NCBI RefSeq assembly: GCF_002119765.1
Contig: NZ_CP021112.1
Location: 3,280,501-3,344,500 of the forward strand
DNA length: 64,000 nt
Origin: Pseudorhodoplanes sinuspersici
GTDB lineage: Bacteria; Pseudomonadota; Alphaproteobacteria; Rhizobiales; Xanthobacteraceae
Direction of reading: 5' to 3'
Below are positions 1-8,460 of this stretch, in pieces; within the stretch, counting starts at the first letter, position 1, and every line of letters starts with the position of its first letter. Below the pieces are notes generated by a model that was not told the origin of the DNA, did not search any database, and was given only the letters and a program-made list of their open reading frames with translations. The translations under genes were made by a program, and so were the position numbers.

Positions 1-854
1 GCGGTGGTGCCGATCCAGCCCATGAGCACGCCGGCGGCGGCAAACACGCCATATTCAAGTGCAAAGGTGCCGGCGATCGGTGCGCCGATAATCACCAGCC
101 GCCGGAACAGCGGCCAGTCCGGCCGCCAGAAGCGTCCGAGCACACGGAATTTTCTGAATGGCCGCTGGGCGTAGCAGACCCAGATCGCAGCGGCGCACAT
201 GCCGATATTGACAGTGGTGGTCGCTAGGCCGGCGCCGAGCAGGTCCAGTTTGGGCATGCCGAAATGACCATAGATCAGCGTGTAGGCTAAAAGCGCATTG
301 GCCGGAATGGCGGCCAGCGTGATCCACAGGCCGGGCTCCGGCCGGTTCACGGCACCCATGAAGCCGCGCAGGGCGATGAACCACCAGGCCGGGATCAGGC
401 TCCAGGCAAGTCCGTAGAGATACCGTGCGGCCAATGTGGCGGCCTGTTCGGTCTGTCCGAGCGCCAGCAGAATATCGTGGCCGAAAAGCTGGACCGCGCT
501 GAGCGGGATGCCGAGCATCGTTGCGGCCCATAAACCCACACGCAGCGCACGGCGCACCATGCGCGGATTGCGTGCCCCGAAGGCTTGGGCCGCAAGGGGA
601 GCGACGGCAGACACGAGCCCCATGCCGAGCACGAACGCGCCGAACAGAACCATGTGTGCGAGCGCCGAGGCCGCCACGACGTGATCGCCGAGCCGGCCGA
701 GCAGGGCCAGATCGGTGGTCATCATCGCGATCTGGCCAAGCTGGGTCAGCGCGATCGGCAGGGCCAGCCGGATCGTCTCGGTCAGTTCGACGCGCCAGTG
801 CGGCGCTGCGGCCGGGGACGGAACCCCAGCAGTCAGGGTCGTGTGCATAGTCAT
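1..854 (-). CDS. MATE family efflux transporter (5' part only)
   Basis: Reading right to left from an ATG at 854 (a second ATG follows at 848), an uninterrupted frame runs off the left edge. It gives about 284 residues with hydrophobic segments. The N-terminal sequence LALPIALTQLGQIAMMTTDL is the typical MATE/NorM helix 1, and a later stretch LIPAWWFIALRGFMGAVNRP also fits the family. MATE proteins have 12 helices in about 450 residues, so roughly the C-terminal third lies outside the window. Family role: inner-membrane, Na+ or H+ driven export of cationic drugs or other small molecules; the substrate is unknown. It is divergent from the ABC protein starting at 1128. Confidence 0.85.
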   Translation of the reverse strand, partial: MTMHTTLTAGVPSPAAAPHWRVELTETIRLALPIALTQLGQIAMMTTDLALLGRLGDHVVAASALAHMVLFGAFVLGMGLVSAVAPLAAQAFGARNPRMVRRALRVGLWAATMLGIPLSAVQLFGHDILLALGQTEQAATLAARYLYGLAWSLIPAWWFIALRGFMGAVNRPEPGLWITLAAIPANALLAYTLIYGHFGMPKLDLLGAGLATTTVNIGMCAAAIWVCYAQRPFRKFRVLGRFWRPDWPLFRRLVIIGAPIAGTFALEYGVFAAAGVLMGWIGTT

Positions 855-1127
855 TGGTTTGTTCGTTCAGAGCGGCTGCGGCATCGACGGCTTGACGCCA
901 CGGCCGACGAGGGCAAGCAAGCCCTGCCGGACGCTTGTGAAGCGCACGTGACGGTCCGTTTAGCGTCAAAAAGTGTTGGAAATCAGCCCTGTTCCATTCT
1001 TTGGGGTGATGGATGGGCCAGCGTCGGCGTGATCGAATCGGCTGGCTGCGCTGTGCATGATACAAGTTTAGCATCATACACGTTGGACGCCCGGTCCGCA
1101 TTGCGGACGCCTCGAAAAGGATCGCCG

Positions 1128-2882
1128 ATGGACCGTATCGTCCTCGCTCTGCGCACCTTCCTGCGGCTGGCTCTGCCTTACTTCCGCTCAGAGGAGAGAT
1201 GGACCGCGCGGGGCTTGCTGGCCGCCGTGATCGGGGCGGAACTGGCGCTGGTTTATGTGGCGGTCTCGGTGATCAACTGGAATGCCCGGTTCTTCAATGC
1301 GCTGGAGGGGCGCGATTGGGACGCCTTCCATGCCGAGCTGATCGTGTTCGGCTTCATCATCGTCGGTGCTATCCTTTCAGGTGCGGCGCAATATTTTTTC
1401 GGGCAAACGTTGCAGATCCGCTGGCGGCGCTGGCTGACGGCCAATTACGTCTCGCAGTGGATGGCGCAGGGGCGGCATTACCGCGTGCGGGTCGTCGCAC
1501 CGAATGTCGACAATATCCATCTGCGCATCGCCAATGACGTGTATCTCTTCATCCAGCGCACGCACGAACTGACGACGGGGCTGCTTGGCAGCATCGTGGC
1601 GCTGTTTTCGTTCGCCTATATCCTTTGGGGCCTGTCGGCGACGACACCGATACCCGGCTTTGCCGATCTCAAAATTCCGGGTTGGCTGATCTGGGCAGCG
1701 CTGACCTATGCCGGTATCGGCACATTGATCGCCCACATGATCGGCTGGCGGCTGATCCCGCTGAATTTCAATCAGCAGCGTTACGAATCCGATTTTCGTT
1801 TCGCGATCGTGCGTGCCGCCGATCACTCCGAGCCGATTGCGCTGATGAAGGGCGAGCCTGTCGAGCGCGAAGAGCTGAGGCATCGATTTTCAAATCTTGT
1901 CGGCAACTGGACGCGCCTGGTCGCGACGCAGACACGGCTTGTCGGGTTCATCGGGGGCTACGCGCAAGCTTCGACGGTCGTGCCAATTCTGATTGTCAGT
2001 CCGGCCTACCTGACTGGTGCGATCCCGCTCGGGTCGCTGATGCAGGCGGCGCTGGCTTTTCCGAAGGTCGAAGGCGCATTCGCCTTCTGCATCAGCTCCT
2101 ATGGCAAGATCGCCGAATGGAAAGCGATGGTCGATCGTCTCTGGCAATTCGAGGAGGCGATGCGTGCGGTCGACGCCAGTCGCGCCCACACGACCGGTGC
2201 CATCGCCGTAGCGCGCCAACCGCAGGAGAGTGTCGATGTATCCGGCATTTCTATCCGCTTGCCGGATGGTTCGGTGATCGCCGGCCTGCCGTCGTTGTCG
2301 CTGCGACCGGGTGACCGTGTGATGATCACGGGACCATCTGGTTCCGGCAAATCGACGCTGTTCCGCGCGCTGACCGGATTGTGGCCTGCCGGGTCTGGCC
2401 GTGTGGTCTTTCCTGTCGACGGCGATGTGCTGGTCATGCCGCAGCGTCCCTATTTCCCGCTCGGCACGCTCAGGACCGCGATTACCTATCCGCAACCGGA
2501 TGAAGAACTCACCGATGACGGCATCGTCACGGCACTGGAAGATGTCGGCCTGCCGCATCTGGCATCGCGGCTCGACGAGGAGGCGGACTGGAGTGTCCTC
2601 CTCTCAGGGGGTGAGCAGCAGCGAGTCGGTATCGCCCGCGCCCTGCTGCGAAAGCCCAATGTGCTGCTGTTCGACGAGCCGGTGGCCACGCTGGGCGACG
2701 CATCGGGCCGCGATCTCTATAAGATGCTGCTGGATCGCCTGCCGGATGCGGTGGTGATGACGATCGACCGGCGCGAGGTGCTGCGCGAATTCCACCACAA
2801 GGTGGTCGAACTCGAGGTGGAGGGTACCGGTTTGCCGCATTCGCGCCCCGATATACGCCCCTTGGCAATCCAGCCGGCATAA
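1128..2882 (+). CDS. ABC transporter, fused permease/ATPase, SbmA-BacA/YddA (ABC_membrane_2) type
   Basis: A 584-residue half transporter. The N-terminal membrane domain (about 1-330) contains helices near 28-50, 70-92, 150-170 and 187-205 and the family-typical stretch VINWNARFFNALEGRDW. The C-terminal nucleotide-binding domain has Walker A GPSGSGKS (402-409), signature LSGGEQQR (492-499) and Walker B NVLLFDE (511-517). The H-loop is unusual: the expected His aligns with Arg548 in TIDRREVL, and the D-loop reads ATLGD. The frame is open back to 585, but that extension is low complexity and overlaps the MATE promoter, so the ATG at 1128 is preferred. Relatives move peptides or very-long-chain acyl groups; the substrate is not deducible. 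Confidence 0.85.
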   Translation: MDRIVLALRTFLRLALPYFRSEERWTARGLLAAVIGAELALVYVAVSVINWNARFFNALEGRDWDAFHAELIVFGFIIVGAILSGAAQYFFGQTLQIRWRRWLTANYVSQWMAQGRHYRVRVVAPNVDNIHLRIANDVYLFIQRTHELTTGLLGSIVALFSFAYILWGLSATTPIPGFADLKIPGWLIWAALTYAGIGTLIAHMIGWRLIPLNFNQQRYESDFRFAIVRAADHSEPIALMKGEPVEREELRHRFSNLVGNWTRLVATQTRLVGFIGGYAQASTVVPILIVSPAYLTGAIPLGSLMQAALAFPKVEGAFAFCISSYGKIAEWKAMVDRLWQFEEAMRAVDASRAHTTGAIAVARQPQESVDVSGISIRLPDGSVIAGLPSLSLRPGDRVMITGPSGSGKSTLFRALTGLWPAGSGRVVFPVDGDVLVMPQRPYFPLGTLRTAITYPQPDEELTDDGIVTALEDVGLPHLASRLDEEADWSVLLSGGEQQRVGIARALLRKPNVLLFDEPVATLGDASGRDLYKMLLDRLPDAVVMTIDRREVLREFHHKVVELEVEGTGLPHSRPDIRPLAIQPA

Positions 2883-2920
2883 ACTAGCCATTGAAGAGGA
2901 ACGTCGTGAGGAAAAATACC

Positions 2921-3493
2921 ATGCTTCAGATGAACTACTGGACCGACAAATGGGATTTGCACGAGGATGTCTGTCCTTGCGACGTGCACGTTAATGAGTG
3001 GATCAAGGACCAGGGCCTGAAGAACAAGGATATTTTTCACTTCGGCACCGGCACGCATCATGTCGTCGGCATTGAGCAGGCGCGCAACGGCACCAACAAC
3101 GCCGTGATGGGGATCACGGCCTCGATCGAGGAATACGATGCCTATATCAAACTGGTCTCGACCGATTCAGCGATCGCCAAAAGCTACATCGCCTATTTCG
3201 GCGATATCTATCTGACCAATCCGCGGCTGCTGCCGAGCTTTGACATCGTCACGATGGTGCATCTGTGCGAATTCTTCTTCCCGAACACGGCGAGCCCTGA
3301 ATATGGCGGCATGACCGATCGCGGCGTGCTGGACCTGTTCACCGACAAGACACGCTCCGGCGGTTATCTGTTGTTCTACACGAACTCGATGGGCAAGGAG
3401 CGGACCGCCGAAATCCTTCCCGTGTGGGAAAAGGAAAAGCCGGTCGAGCGTGTTGCCGATTTCAAGACGCTGATTGTGTATCGGAAGAAGTAA
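2921..3493 (+). CDS. Conserved hypothetical, possible methyltransferase-like fold
   Basis: 190 residues from ATG 2921, with GTGAGG nine bases upstream; the frame also opens at TTG 2891. It is soluble, without signal peptide or membrane segment. The stretch IFHFGTGTHHVVGIE resembles a Rossmann glycine loop, and later parts (SFDIVTMVHLCEFF and a C-terminal beta strand LIVYRKK) fit the order of a class I SAM-dependent methyltransferase. No catalytic motif is certain. It starts 38 bases after the ABC gene and may share its transcript. Function unknown. Confidence 0.65.
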   Translation: MLQMNYWTDKWDLHEDVCPCDVHVNEWIKDQGLKNKDIFHFGTGTHHVVGIEQARNGTNNAVMGITASIEEYDAYIKLVSTDSAIAKSYIAYFGDIYLTNPRLLPSFDIVTMVHLCEFFFPNTASPEYGGMTDRGVLDLFTDKTRSGGYLLFYTNSMGKERTAEILPVWEKEKPVERVADFKTLIVYRKK

Positions 3494-3527
3494 GCTTTCC
3501 GAAGAAAGAGCTTTCGCTCTCATCCGC

Positions 3528-3593
3528 TCGTCTCCGCGCAGGCGGGGACCCAAGGCATTGCGCTGGATTCCCGCTTTCGCGGGAATGAGCGGG
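3528..3593. repeat. Intergenic palindromic repeat, GC family (copy 1, degenerate)
   Basis: Inverted arms of the form GCGGGGACCC and GATTCCCGC-TTTC-GCGGGA between the hypothetical gene and convergent xseB. It is one of seven copies of this family in the window, all intergenic. It may serve as a bidirectional transcription stop or be a relic of a short mobile element. Confidence 0.7.
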
Positions 3594-3619
3594 GAGAGGT
3601 TCGTGAGTTCCTTACAATC

Positions 3620-3871
3620 TCACTTTACATCCAGCGGTGCGGTGCCTTTGGCCTTGCCGCCGGCATCGGTGGTAATCTTCTCCACTCGCATCTCGGCCGC
3701 CTTCAGCAATTCCTCGCAGCGCTGCTTCAGCGCTTCGCCACGCTCATAGATCTCGACCGATTCCGCGAGCGGCACCTTGCCTTCCTCGAGCCGCTTGATG
3801 ATCGATTCCAGTTCCTCGATCGCGCGCTCGAAGGGGAGTGTGTTGACGTCAGCGTGGTTTTTCTCGGTCAT
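3620..3871 (-). CDS. xseB: Exodeoxyribonuclease VII small subunit
   Basis: 83 residues, normal for XseB. The core LPFERAIEELESIIKRLEEG followed by a second helix (PLAESVEIYERGEALKQRC) is diagnostic of the two-helix small subunit. It binds XseA in the cytoplasm to form exonuclease VII, which degrades single-stranded DNA from either end. xseA is not in the window, so the subunits are unlinked here. The C-terminal tail is lysine/glycine rich and not conserved. It lies 75 bases downstream of the HDAC-like gene and is probably cotranscribed with it. Confidence 0.93.
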   Translation of the reverse strand: MTEKNHADVNTLPFERAIEELESIIKRLEEGKVPLAESVEIYERGEALKQRCEELLKAAEMRVEKITTDAGGKAKGTAPLDVK

Positions 3872-3946
3872 GTCTATCCTGAATGCGAGATCGGTCGTGA
3901 GTACGAATCTGCCAGCAATATAGTGATTTCCGGCGTCGAGTCAGGC

Positions 3947-4876
3947 CTAGCCCCGCATCAGTGCCGTGACGTGCGCGGCGACGGAGCCGGCCAGGCCCTG
4001 CAGGTCATAGCCGCCTTCCAGCACAGACACCACGCGGCCGCCGGATTTCTTGTCCGCGAGGTCCATCAGTTTCCTGGTCGCCCAGGCGAAATCGTCCTCG
4101 GTGAAATTCAGGCTGCCCAGAGGATCGCGGATATGCGCGTCAAAGCCGGCCGAGACAAGGATAAGATCGGGACCAAAGGCCTCCAGTCGTGGTAAGATTG
4201 TGGTCTCCATCGCCTCGCGGAATTGTTCGCCACCGTCGCCCGCGCGCAGCGGCGCATTGACGATATTGTCGTGATCGCCGCGTTCCGATTTGGCCCCGGT
4301 GCCGGGGTAAAGCGGCATCTGATGGGTGGAGCAGTACATCACGGCTGGATCGCTCCAGAAAATCTCCTGCGTTCCATTGCCGTGATGCACGTCGAAATCG
4401 ACAATGCCGACGCGCGCAAGGCCATGTTTCTTCAGCGCATGCCGTGCCGCGACGGCGACGCTGTTAAAGATGCAGAAGCCCATTGGCCGAACGGTCTCGG
4501 CATGATGGCCCGGCGGCCGTGTGGCAACGAAAGCATTGTCTGCCTTCTTCGCGATCACCTCATCGACCGCCATCACCGCACCGCCGGCGGCCCGTAACGC
4601 TGCTTCCAAGGTGCCGGGTGACATCGACGTATCGCCGTCGAGCCCGATCATGCCTTCGCGCGGCGACGCCTCGCGGATCGCTTCGACGTAGTCTCGTGGA
4701 TGTGCCAACGCGACCGTCTCGATATCCGCCATCGGCGCCTGCTCGCGGATGAGACCGGCAAACTTCTCAGCCTCCAGCGCACTTTCGATCGCGCGCAGGC
4801 GATCGGGCCGCTCCGGATGGCCGGGGGGAGTCAGATGATTGAGGCAGGCAGAATGAGAGAGAAGGAGAGTTGCCAT
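3947..4876 (-). CDS. Histone deacetylase superfamily protein (zinc-dependent deacetylase)
   Basis: 309 residues from the ATG at 4876; an upstream in-frame extension would intrude into the SDR gene. All class II HDAC-type features are present: His-His dyad in RPPGHHAE (124-125), zinc ligands Asp162 and His164 in DFDVHHGNG, third ligand Asp246 in SAGFDAH, and Tyr290 in LEGGYD. Bacterial relatives (AcuC, HdaH, acetylpolyamine amidohydrolases) remove acetyl groups from lysines or small amines in the cytoplasm; the substrate cannot be chosen here. It is 34 bases downstream of an SDR gene on the same strand and upstream of xseB. Confidence 0.9.
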   Translation of the reverse strand: MATLLLSHSACLNHLTPPGHPERPDRLRAIESALEAEKFAGLIREQAPMADIETVALAHPRDYVEAIREASPREGMIGLDGDTSMSPGTLEAALRAAGGAVMAVDEVIAKKADNAFVATRPPGHHAETVRPMGFCIFNSVAVAARHALKKHGLARVGIVDFDVHHGNGTQEIFWSDPAVMYCSTHQMPLYPGTGAKSERGDHDNIVNAPLRAGDGGEQFREAMETTILPRLEAFGPDLILVSAGFDAHIRDPLGSLNFTEDDFAWATRKLMDLADKKSGGRVVSVLEGGYDLQGLAGSVAAHVTALMRG

Positions 4877-4910
4877 TGAATGAAAGTATCCGGGAGCGAT
4901 TGGGCGATAT

Positions 4911-5813
4911 CTATGATCTCGTGCGCGCGGCCGGAAGCTCCCGGATATCGCGATACCCGTCAATTACAACGCCAGGTGGCGGCGGCGGTTCATCCGGCGT
5001 GAAGAAAACCGGCGCAAGCGGCTGGGTCGGATCGACACGATAAGGCTCGAAATCGCGGACGCCTTCCCCGTAAAGGAAGCTGTCATCGATCAGGAAATGA
5101 CCGGTAAAGCCCGCCGCCCTCTTGTTGAAGATCGCATAGGCTGCATCGGCCATGATGTCAGGCTTGCGTGACATGCGCATGATCGCATCGCCACCAAGCA
5201 AGTTCTGGATTGCGCTGGTGGCAATCGTCGCGCGTGGCCAGAGCGCGTTGACGGCGATACCCTTGCTGCGCAATTCGCCGGCAAGGCCGAGGACCACCAT
5301 GCTCATGCCGAATTTCGCCATCGAGTAAGCGGTGTGCGGCGCGAACCACTTCTCCTTCATTTCGAGCGGCGGCGAGTTCATCAGGATGTGCGGGTTCTCC
5401 GCCTTTTCCAAATAGGGAATGGCATATTTCGAGACCATGAAGGTGCCGCGCGCATTGACGCCGTTCATCAGATCGAAGCGGCGCATGTCGGTATTGGCAA
5501 CGGGCGTCACCTGAACCGCGCTGGCATTGTTGACCACGATATCAATGCCACCGAATGTCTCCACGGTGCGGGCGAGGCCGGATTTGACCTGTTCCTCGTC
5601 ACGGATGTCGACCACCAGAGGCAGTGCGCGGCCACCGGCCTCTTCCACCTCCTTCGCGGCGGTGTGAATGGTGCCCGGGAGCTTTGGATGTGGCGTATCG
5701 GTCTTGGCGGCAATGGCGATATTGGCGCCGTCACGGGCGGCGCGCAAAGCGATCGCAAGTCCGATCCCGCGCGATGCGCCGGTGATGAAAAGTGTCTTGC
5801 CATTCAGCGACAT
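4911..5813 (-). CDS. Short-chain dehydrogenase, HSDL2-like
   Basis: 300 residues with an N-terminal Rossmann motif TGASRGIG (11-18), the NNAS motif, Ser147 in MNSPPL and the Tyr163/Lys167 pair in AYSMAKFG. SPPL followed by a WF-H-AYSMAKFGMSM block is characteristic of hydroxysteroid dehydrogenase-like protein 2 rather than FabG. The family is NAD(P)H dependent and linked to fatty-acid or steroid metabolism; the substrate is unproven. A proline-rich segment (DEPPPPPG) lies near the C terminus. It heads a probable operon with the deacetylase and xseB. Confidence 0.88.
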   Translation of the reverse strand: MSLNGKTLFITGASRGIGLAIALRAARDGANIAIAAKTDTPHPKLPGTIHTAAKEVEEAGGRALPLVVDIRDEEQVKSGLARTVETFGGIDIVVNNASAVQVTPVANTDMRRFDLMNGVNARGTFMVSKYAIPYLEKAENPHILMNSPPLEMKEKWFAPHTAYSMAKFGMSMVVLGLAGELRSKGIAVNALWPRATIATSAIQNLLGGDAIMRMSRKPDIMADAAYAIFNKRAAGFTGHFLIDDSFLYGEGVRDFEPYRVDPTQPLAPVFFTPDEPPPPPGVVIDGYRDIRELPAARTRS

Positions 5814-5887
5814 AGCCTCTCTCCCATAAGAGGTGATGGGACATGGGCAGGGGGCTCAAGTCAATGCAAGATCGGCAACTCAGTTTG

Positions 5888-6310
5888 TCACGTTGTAACG
5901 AATGTACCTCCGATGGCCTTCTGCAAGGCCTTGAGGAAATTCCGCTTTGAGCGCTGGAATGCCGGACCCCATTGATAGCCTTTGCCGACAATGGCGACAT
6001 GAACCGAAGATTTGTCCGGACCATCGGGCATCACTACGATCTGGAAGAGACTGCCATAGTTGAAAAACGAAAATCCCTCCTGAAGCACGATCCTTTTGTT
6101 GGCGTCGTCGCGGACCCCCAGCGTGTATTCCGAATTCCTGGCCAGAGCGCACACGGCATTGAGGACATCATTCGGATCGCCATTGGCGATCATCGCCACG
6201 CGGTTGCGTGGCGCGACGGCGTCAAAGCTTATCGGTTTTCGGCGAACGAAATAGAGGAGCAGCAGGGCGGCAATGGCGAGCCCGATCGTCGCTGAAATCC
6301 AATACTGCAT
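5888..6310 (-). CDS. Conserved membrane-anchored hypothetical protein
   Basis: 140 residues. One N-terminal membrane helix (about 5-23, ATIGLAIAALLLLYFV) is followed by a positively charged stop-transfer RRK and a soluble domain of about 115 residues that should lie in the cytoplasm. No known motif was recognised. Weakly patterned strands (YTLGVRDDANKRIVLQEGF) suggest an alpha/beta domain. Isolated small gene between the SDR and the Nudix gene. Confidence 0.7.
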   Translation of the reverse strand: MQYWISATIGLAIAALLLLYFVRRKPISFDAVAPRNRVAMIANGDPNDVLNAVCALARNSEYTLGVRDDANKRIVLQEGFSFFNYGSLFQIVVMPDGPDKSSVHVAIVGKGYQWGPAFQRSKRNFLKALQKAIGGTFVTT

Positions 6311-6380
6311 GTCCTTGGTCCTTCGCGGCCAACGGCTGGCCGGAGAGGTCGATACCGTATGATGCCCCGGATTTTCTTAA

Positions 6381-6827
6381 TCACCACTTTTCGCGGCGGG
6401 TGGTTCCGTCCAGCACTTCGGCAATCCTTACGCGCGTCGCAGGCGTCGTGTCATCCGGCAATCGATCGCGGGCGAAAAAGCCGTGTGCCACGATCTCGGC
6501 GTTGGGTTTGGGCAGCGACGATTGCGTGAATTGGCGGATGACGTACAGCGCCACATGGTCGCGGTTGGAATCCCTTGGATTGAAATACATCGAAAAGAAA
6601 GTCGGCTCGGTGCCGATCTCGATATTGCCTTCCTCCATCATTTCGCGGCGGAGTGCATCCAGCATCGTCTCGCCGGGCTCGACGCCCCCACCGGGCAGAT
6701 GCCAGCCCGGCACGTAGGAATGCCTGATCAGGAAGATCCGGCCCTCCGGGTCGATCGCCATGCCGCGAACGCCGAGCGTCAGCCCCCGCGAGAAGCGCCA
6801 GTACAGATGGAAGAGACGGTTGATCAT
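6381..6827 (-). CDS. Nudix hydrolase
   Basis: 148 residues with a Nudix box at 47-69: GGVEPGET, then DALRREMMEEGNI. The box keeps the Gly, the first Glu and the metal-binding REMMEE, but the consensus Gly after EEx is Asn (EEGNI), one step out of register. WHLPGGG precedes it. Family role: Mg2+-dependent cleavage of X-linked nucleoside diphosphates or oxidised nucleotides in the cytosol; the substrate is unknown. Divergent from the metallophosphoesterase at 6937. Confidence 0.88.
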   Translation of the reverse strand: MINRLFHLYWRFSRGLTLGVRGMAIDPEGRIFLIRHSYVPGWHLPGGGVEPGETMLDALRREMMEEGNIEIGTEPTFFSMYFNPRDSNRDHVALYVIRQFTQSSLPKPNAEIVAHGFFARDRLPDDTTPATRVRIAEVLDGTTRREKW

Positions 6828-6936
6828 TGCGTCATTTACTGGCTTCTTAAATGGGTGATGGGGCGGCGCCCTTCTTTGACCATTGCCTTATAGTCTCTAA
6901 TCGATTCACCCTGCGAAAGCGTCAACATACGGTCCC

Positions 6937-7824
6937 ATGTTTCTTCTTGGCCACATCTCCGACCCGCATCTCGGCCCCATGCCCAGTGCCAAAATCCGCG
7001 AACTCGCGGGCAAACGCGTGCTGGGCTATATGAACTGGCACCGGCGCCGAAAGACCTTTCATCGCGGCGAGGTGCTCTCGCGCATCGTTTCGGACCTCAA
7101 GGCGCATCACCCGAGTCACATCGCTGTCACAGGAGACATCCTCAATCTGGCATTGCCGGGCGAATTCGCCCCCTCACGCGTATGGCTCGATACGGTCGGT
7201 CCGGCACATGACGTCACCTTCGTTCCTGGCAACCACGATGCCTATGTGCGCAAGGCCGCGCGCGAGTGGCATTCGCACTGGGGCGACTTCATGAAGGGCG
7301 ACACCACGGGGCCGGATCAGTTTCCGTTCGTGCGACGGCGCGGCGATGTGGCTCTGATTGGTCTATCGAGCGCTGTGGCGACTGCGCCGTTCATGGCGAC
7401 CGGCAAGATCGGTGCGCCGCAGCTTCATGCGCTGCCGGATATTCTCGACAAGCTGGCTGCCGCCGGTCTCTTCCGCGTGATACTGATCCATCATCCGCCG
7501 ATCACCAAGCCGCAGCACCGTTTCAAGCGGCTGATCGATGCCGCGAAATTCCGGGAGGTGCTGCAAAAACATGGCACCGAACTTGTGCTGCACGGTCATG
7601 ACCACATCAATTCGGTGGTCTATCTGGAGGGACCGTCGGCGAAAATTCCTGCTGTCGGCGTGCCGTCGGCATCGGCTTTCGGGGGCGAGGGTGATCTTGC
7701 AGCCTACAATCTCTACACCATCGCCAAGCAGGGGAATGCCTGGAGCTGCAAGGCGCTCACCCGCGGCTTCCATCAGGGCAGCGATCTCATTGAGGAGATG
7801 GGGCGGCGCGAGTTGATGATTTGA
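6937..7824 (+). CDS. Calcineurin-like metallophosphoesterase
   Basis: 295 residues. Five metal-binding blocks are present in order: Asp9/His11 in ISDPHLG, Asp67 in VTGDILN, GNHD (98-101), the histidines of LIHHPPI, and GHDH. The metallophosphatase core is complete and soluble. The fold hydrolyses phosphomono- or diesters with a binuclear metal centre; members close to this length include cyclic-nucleotide phosphodiesterase-like and Icc-like proteins, but the substrate is open. The start ATG gives the strand FLLGHISD at the very N terminus, as is usual for the family. A TTGACC hexamer lies at 6876-6881. Confidence 0.88.
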   Translation: MFLLGHISDPHLGPMPSAKIRELAGKRVLGYMNWHRRRKTFHRGEVLSRIVSDLKAHHPSHIAVTGDILNLALPGEFAPSRVWLDTVGPAHDVTFVPGNHDAYVRKAAREWHSHWGDFMKGDTTGPDQFPFVRRRGDVALIGLSSAVATAPFMATGKIGAPQLHALPDILDKLAAAGLFRVILIHHPPITKPQHRFKRLIDAAKFREVLQKHGTELVLHGHDHINSVVYLEGPSAKIPAVGVPSASAFGGEGDLAAYNLYTIAKQGNAWSCKALTRGFHQGSDLIEEMGRRELMI

Positions 7825-7845
7825 CAGCGTAGGAAGACGACGGGA

Positions 7846-8415
7846 CTAACCGCCGTTTTGTAACAGCGCGACAATGATCAGCGCCGCGATGCCCCCAACA
7901 AAGCCGAGCAGGAACGCGGCGATGGCCCGCCAGAACCAGCCGCCTCGCCGCGGCTTGCGGGGTGGCTGAGACGCATCCTCGGACAGCGCCCGTTCACGCT
8001 CGATCAGACGGCCGGCGATGTAACGGGTAATCGCCTTCGCCGTCGGCGGAATATCGCTGGATTCGAACAGGATTTTGCGGCCATAGCGGGTGTCCTGCAC
8101 GAAGCGATAGGTGCGCTTATCGCGCCCCATGAGCACATAGCTGATCACGTCGATCCAAAGCCGGGGCACATCGCCACGGCTGACTCCGCGATCGAAAATC
8201 TCGACATTGGACGGGATTTCTTCAAAGACGGGATTCAGCGCGTCATTGAGCAATTCAAGGCGTACCGCCTCGGCGTCACGCATCTCGACGACGATGCCGG
8301 TGCGTTCGGCCGCCTCGATGCGGACCTCTCGCAATGCCTCTTTCAAAGGCTGCGAACTTGCGTTTTCGCTCGCTTCCGCGGAGGCGGCGTGTGATTTGCT
8401 TTTTCGTCCCCACAT
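7846..8415 (-). CDS. Hypothetical protein with C-terminal membrane anchor
   Basis: 189 residues. The N terminus is Lys/Ala/Ser rich and low complexity, the middle (about 30-145) looks like a globular cytoplasmic domain, and a basic linker PPRKPRRGG precedes one membrane helix (about 164-186), giving a tail-anchored layout. No family motif recognised. It is convergent with the metallophosphoesterase, only 21 bases away. Confidence 0.7.
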   Translation of the reverse strand: MWGRKSKSHAASAEASENASSQPLKEALREVRIEAAERTGIVVEMRDAEAVRLELLNDALNPVFEEIPSNVEIFDRGVSRGDVPRLWIDVISYVLMGRDKRTYRFVQDTRYGRKILFESSDIPPTAKAITRYIAGRLIERERALSEDASQPPRKPRRGGWFWRAIAAFLLGFVGGIAALIIVALLQNGG

Positions 8416-8460
8416 GAGGAAAATTTTAGCAATCGGCGGCAGGGAAGGAAAGCTCAGAAA

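Noticed and set aside
55..1101. Long Arg-rich open frame on the minus strand
   Set aside because: It is a frame-shifted shadow of the MATE gene: low-complexity Arg/Ala-rich sequence, while the true frame gives clear MATE helices.
585..1127. N-terminal extension of the ABC protein
   Set aside because: The extension overlaps the divergent MATE gene and promoter, and has no transporter-like sequence; ATG 1128 gives the expected start.
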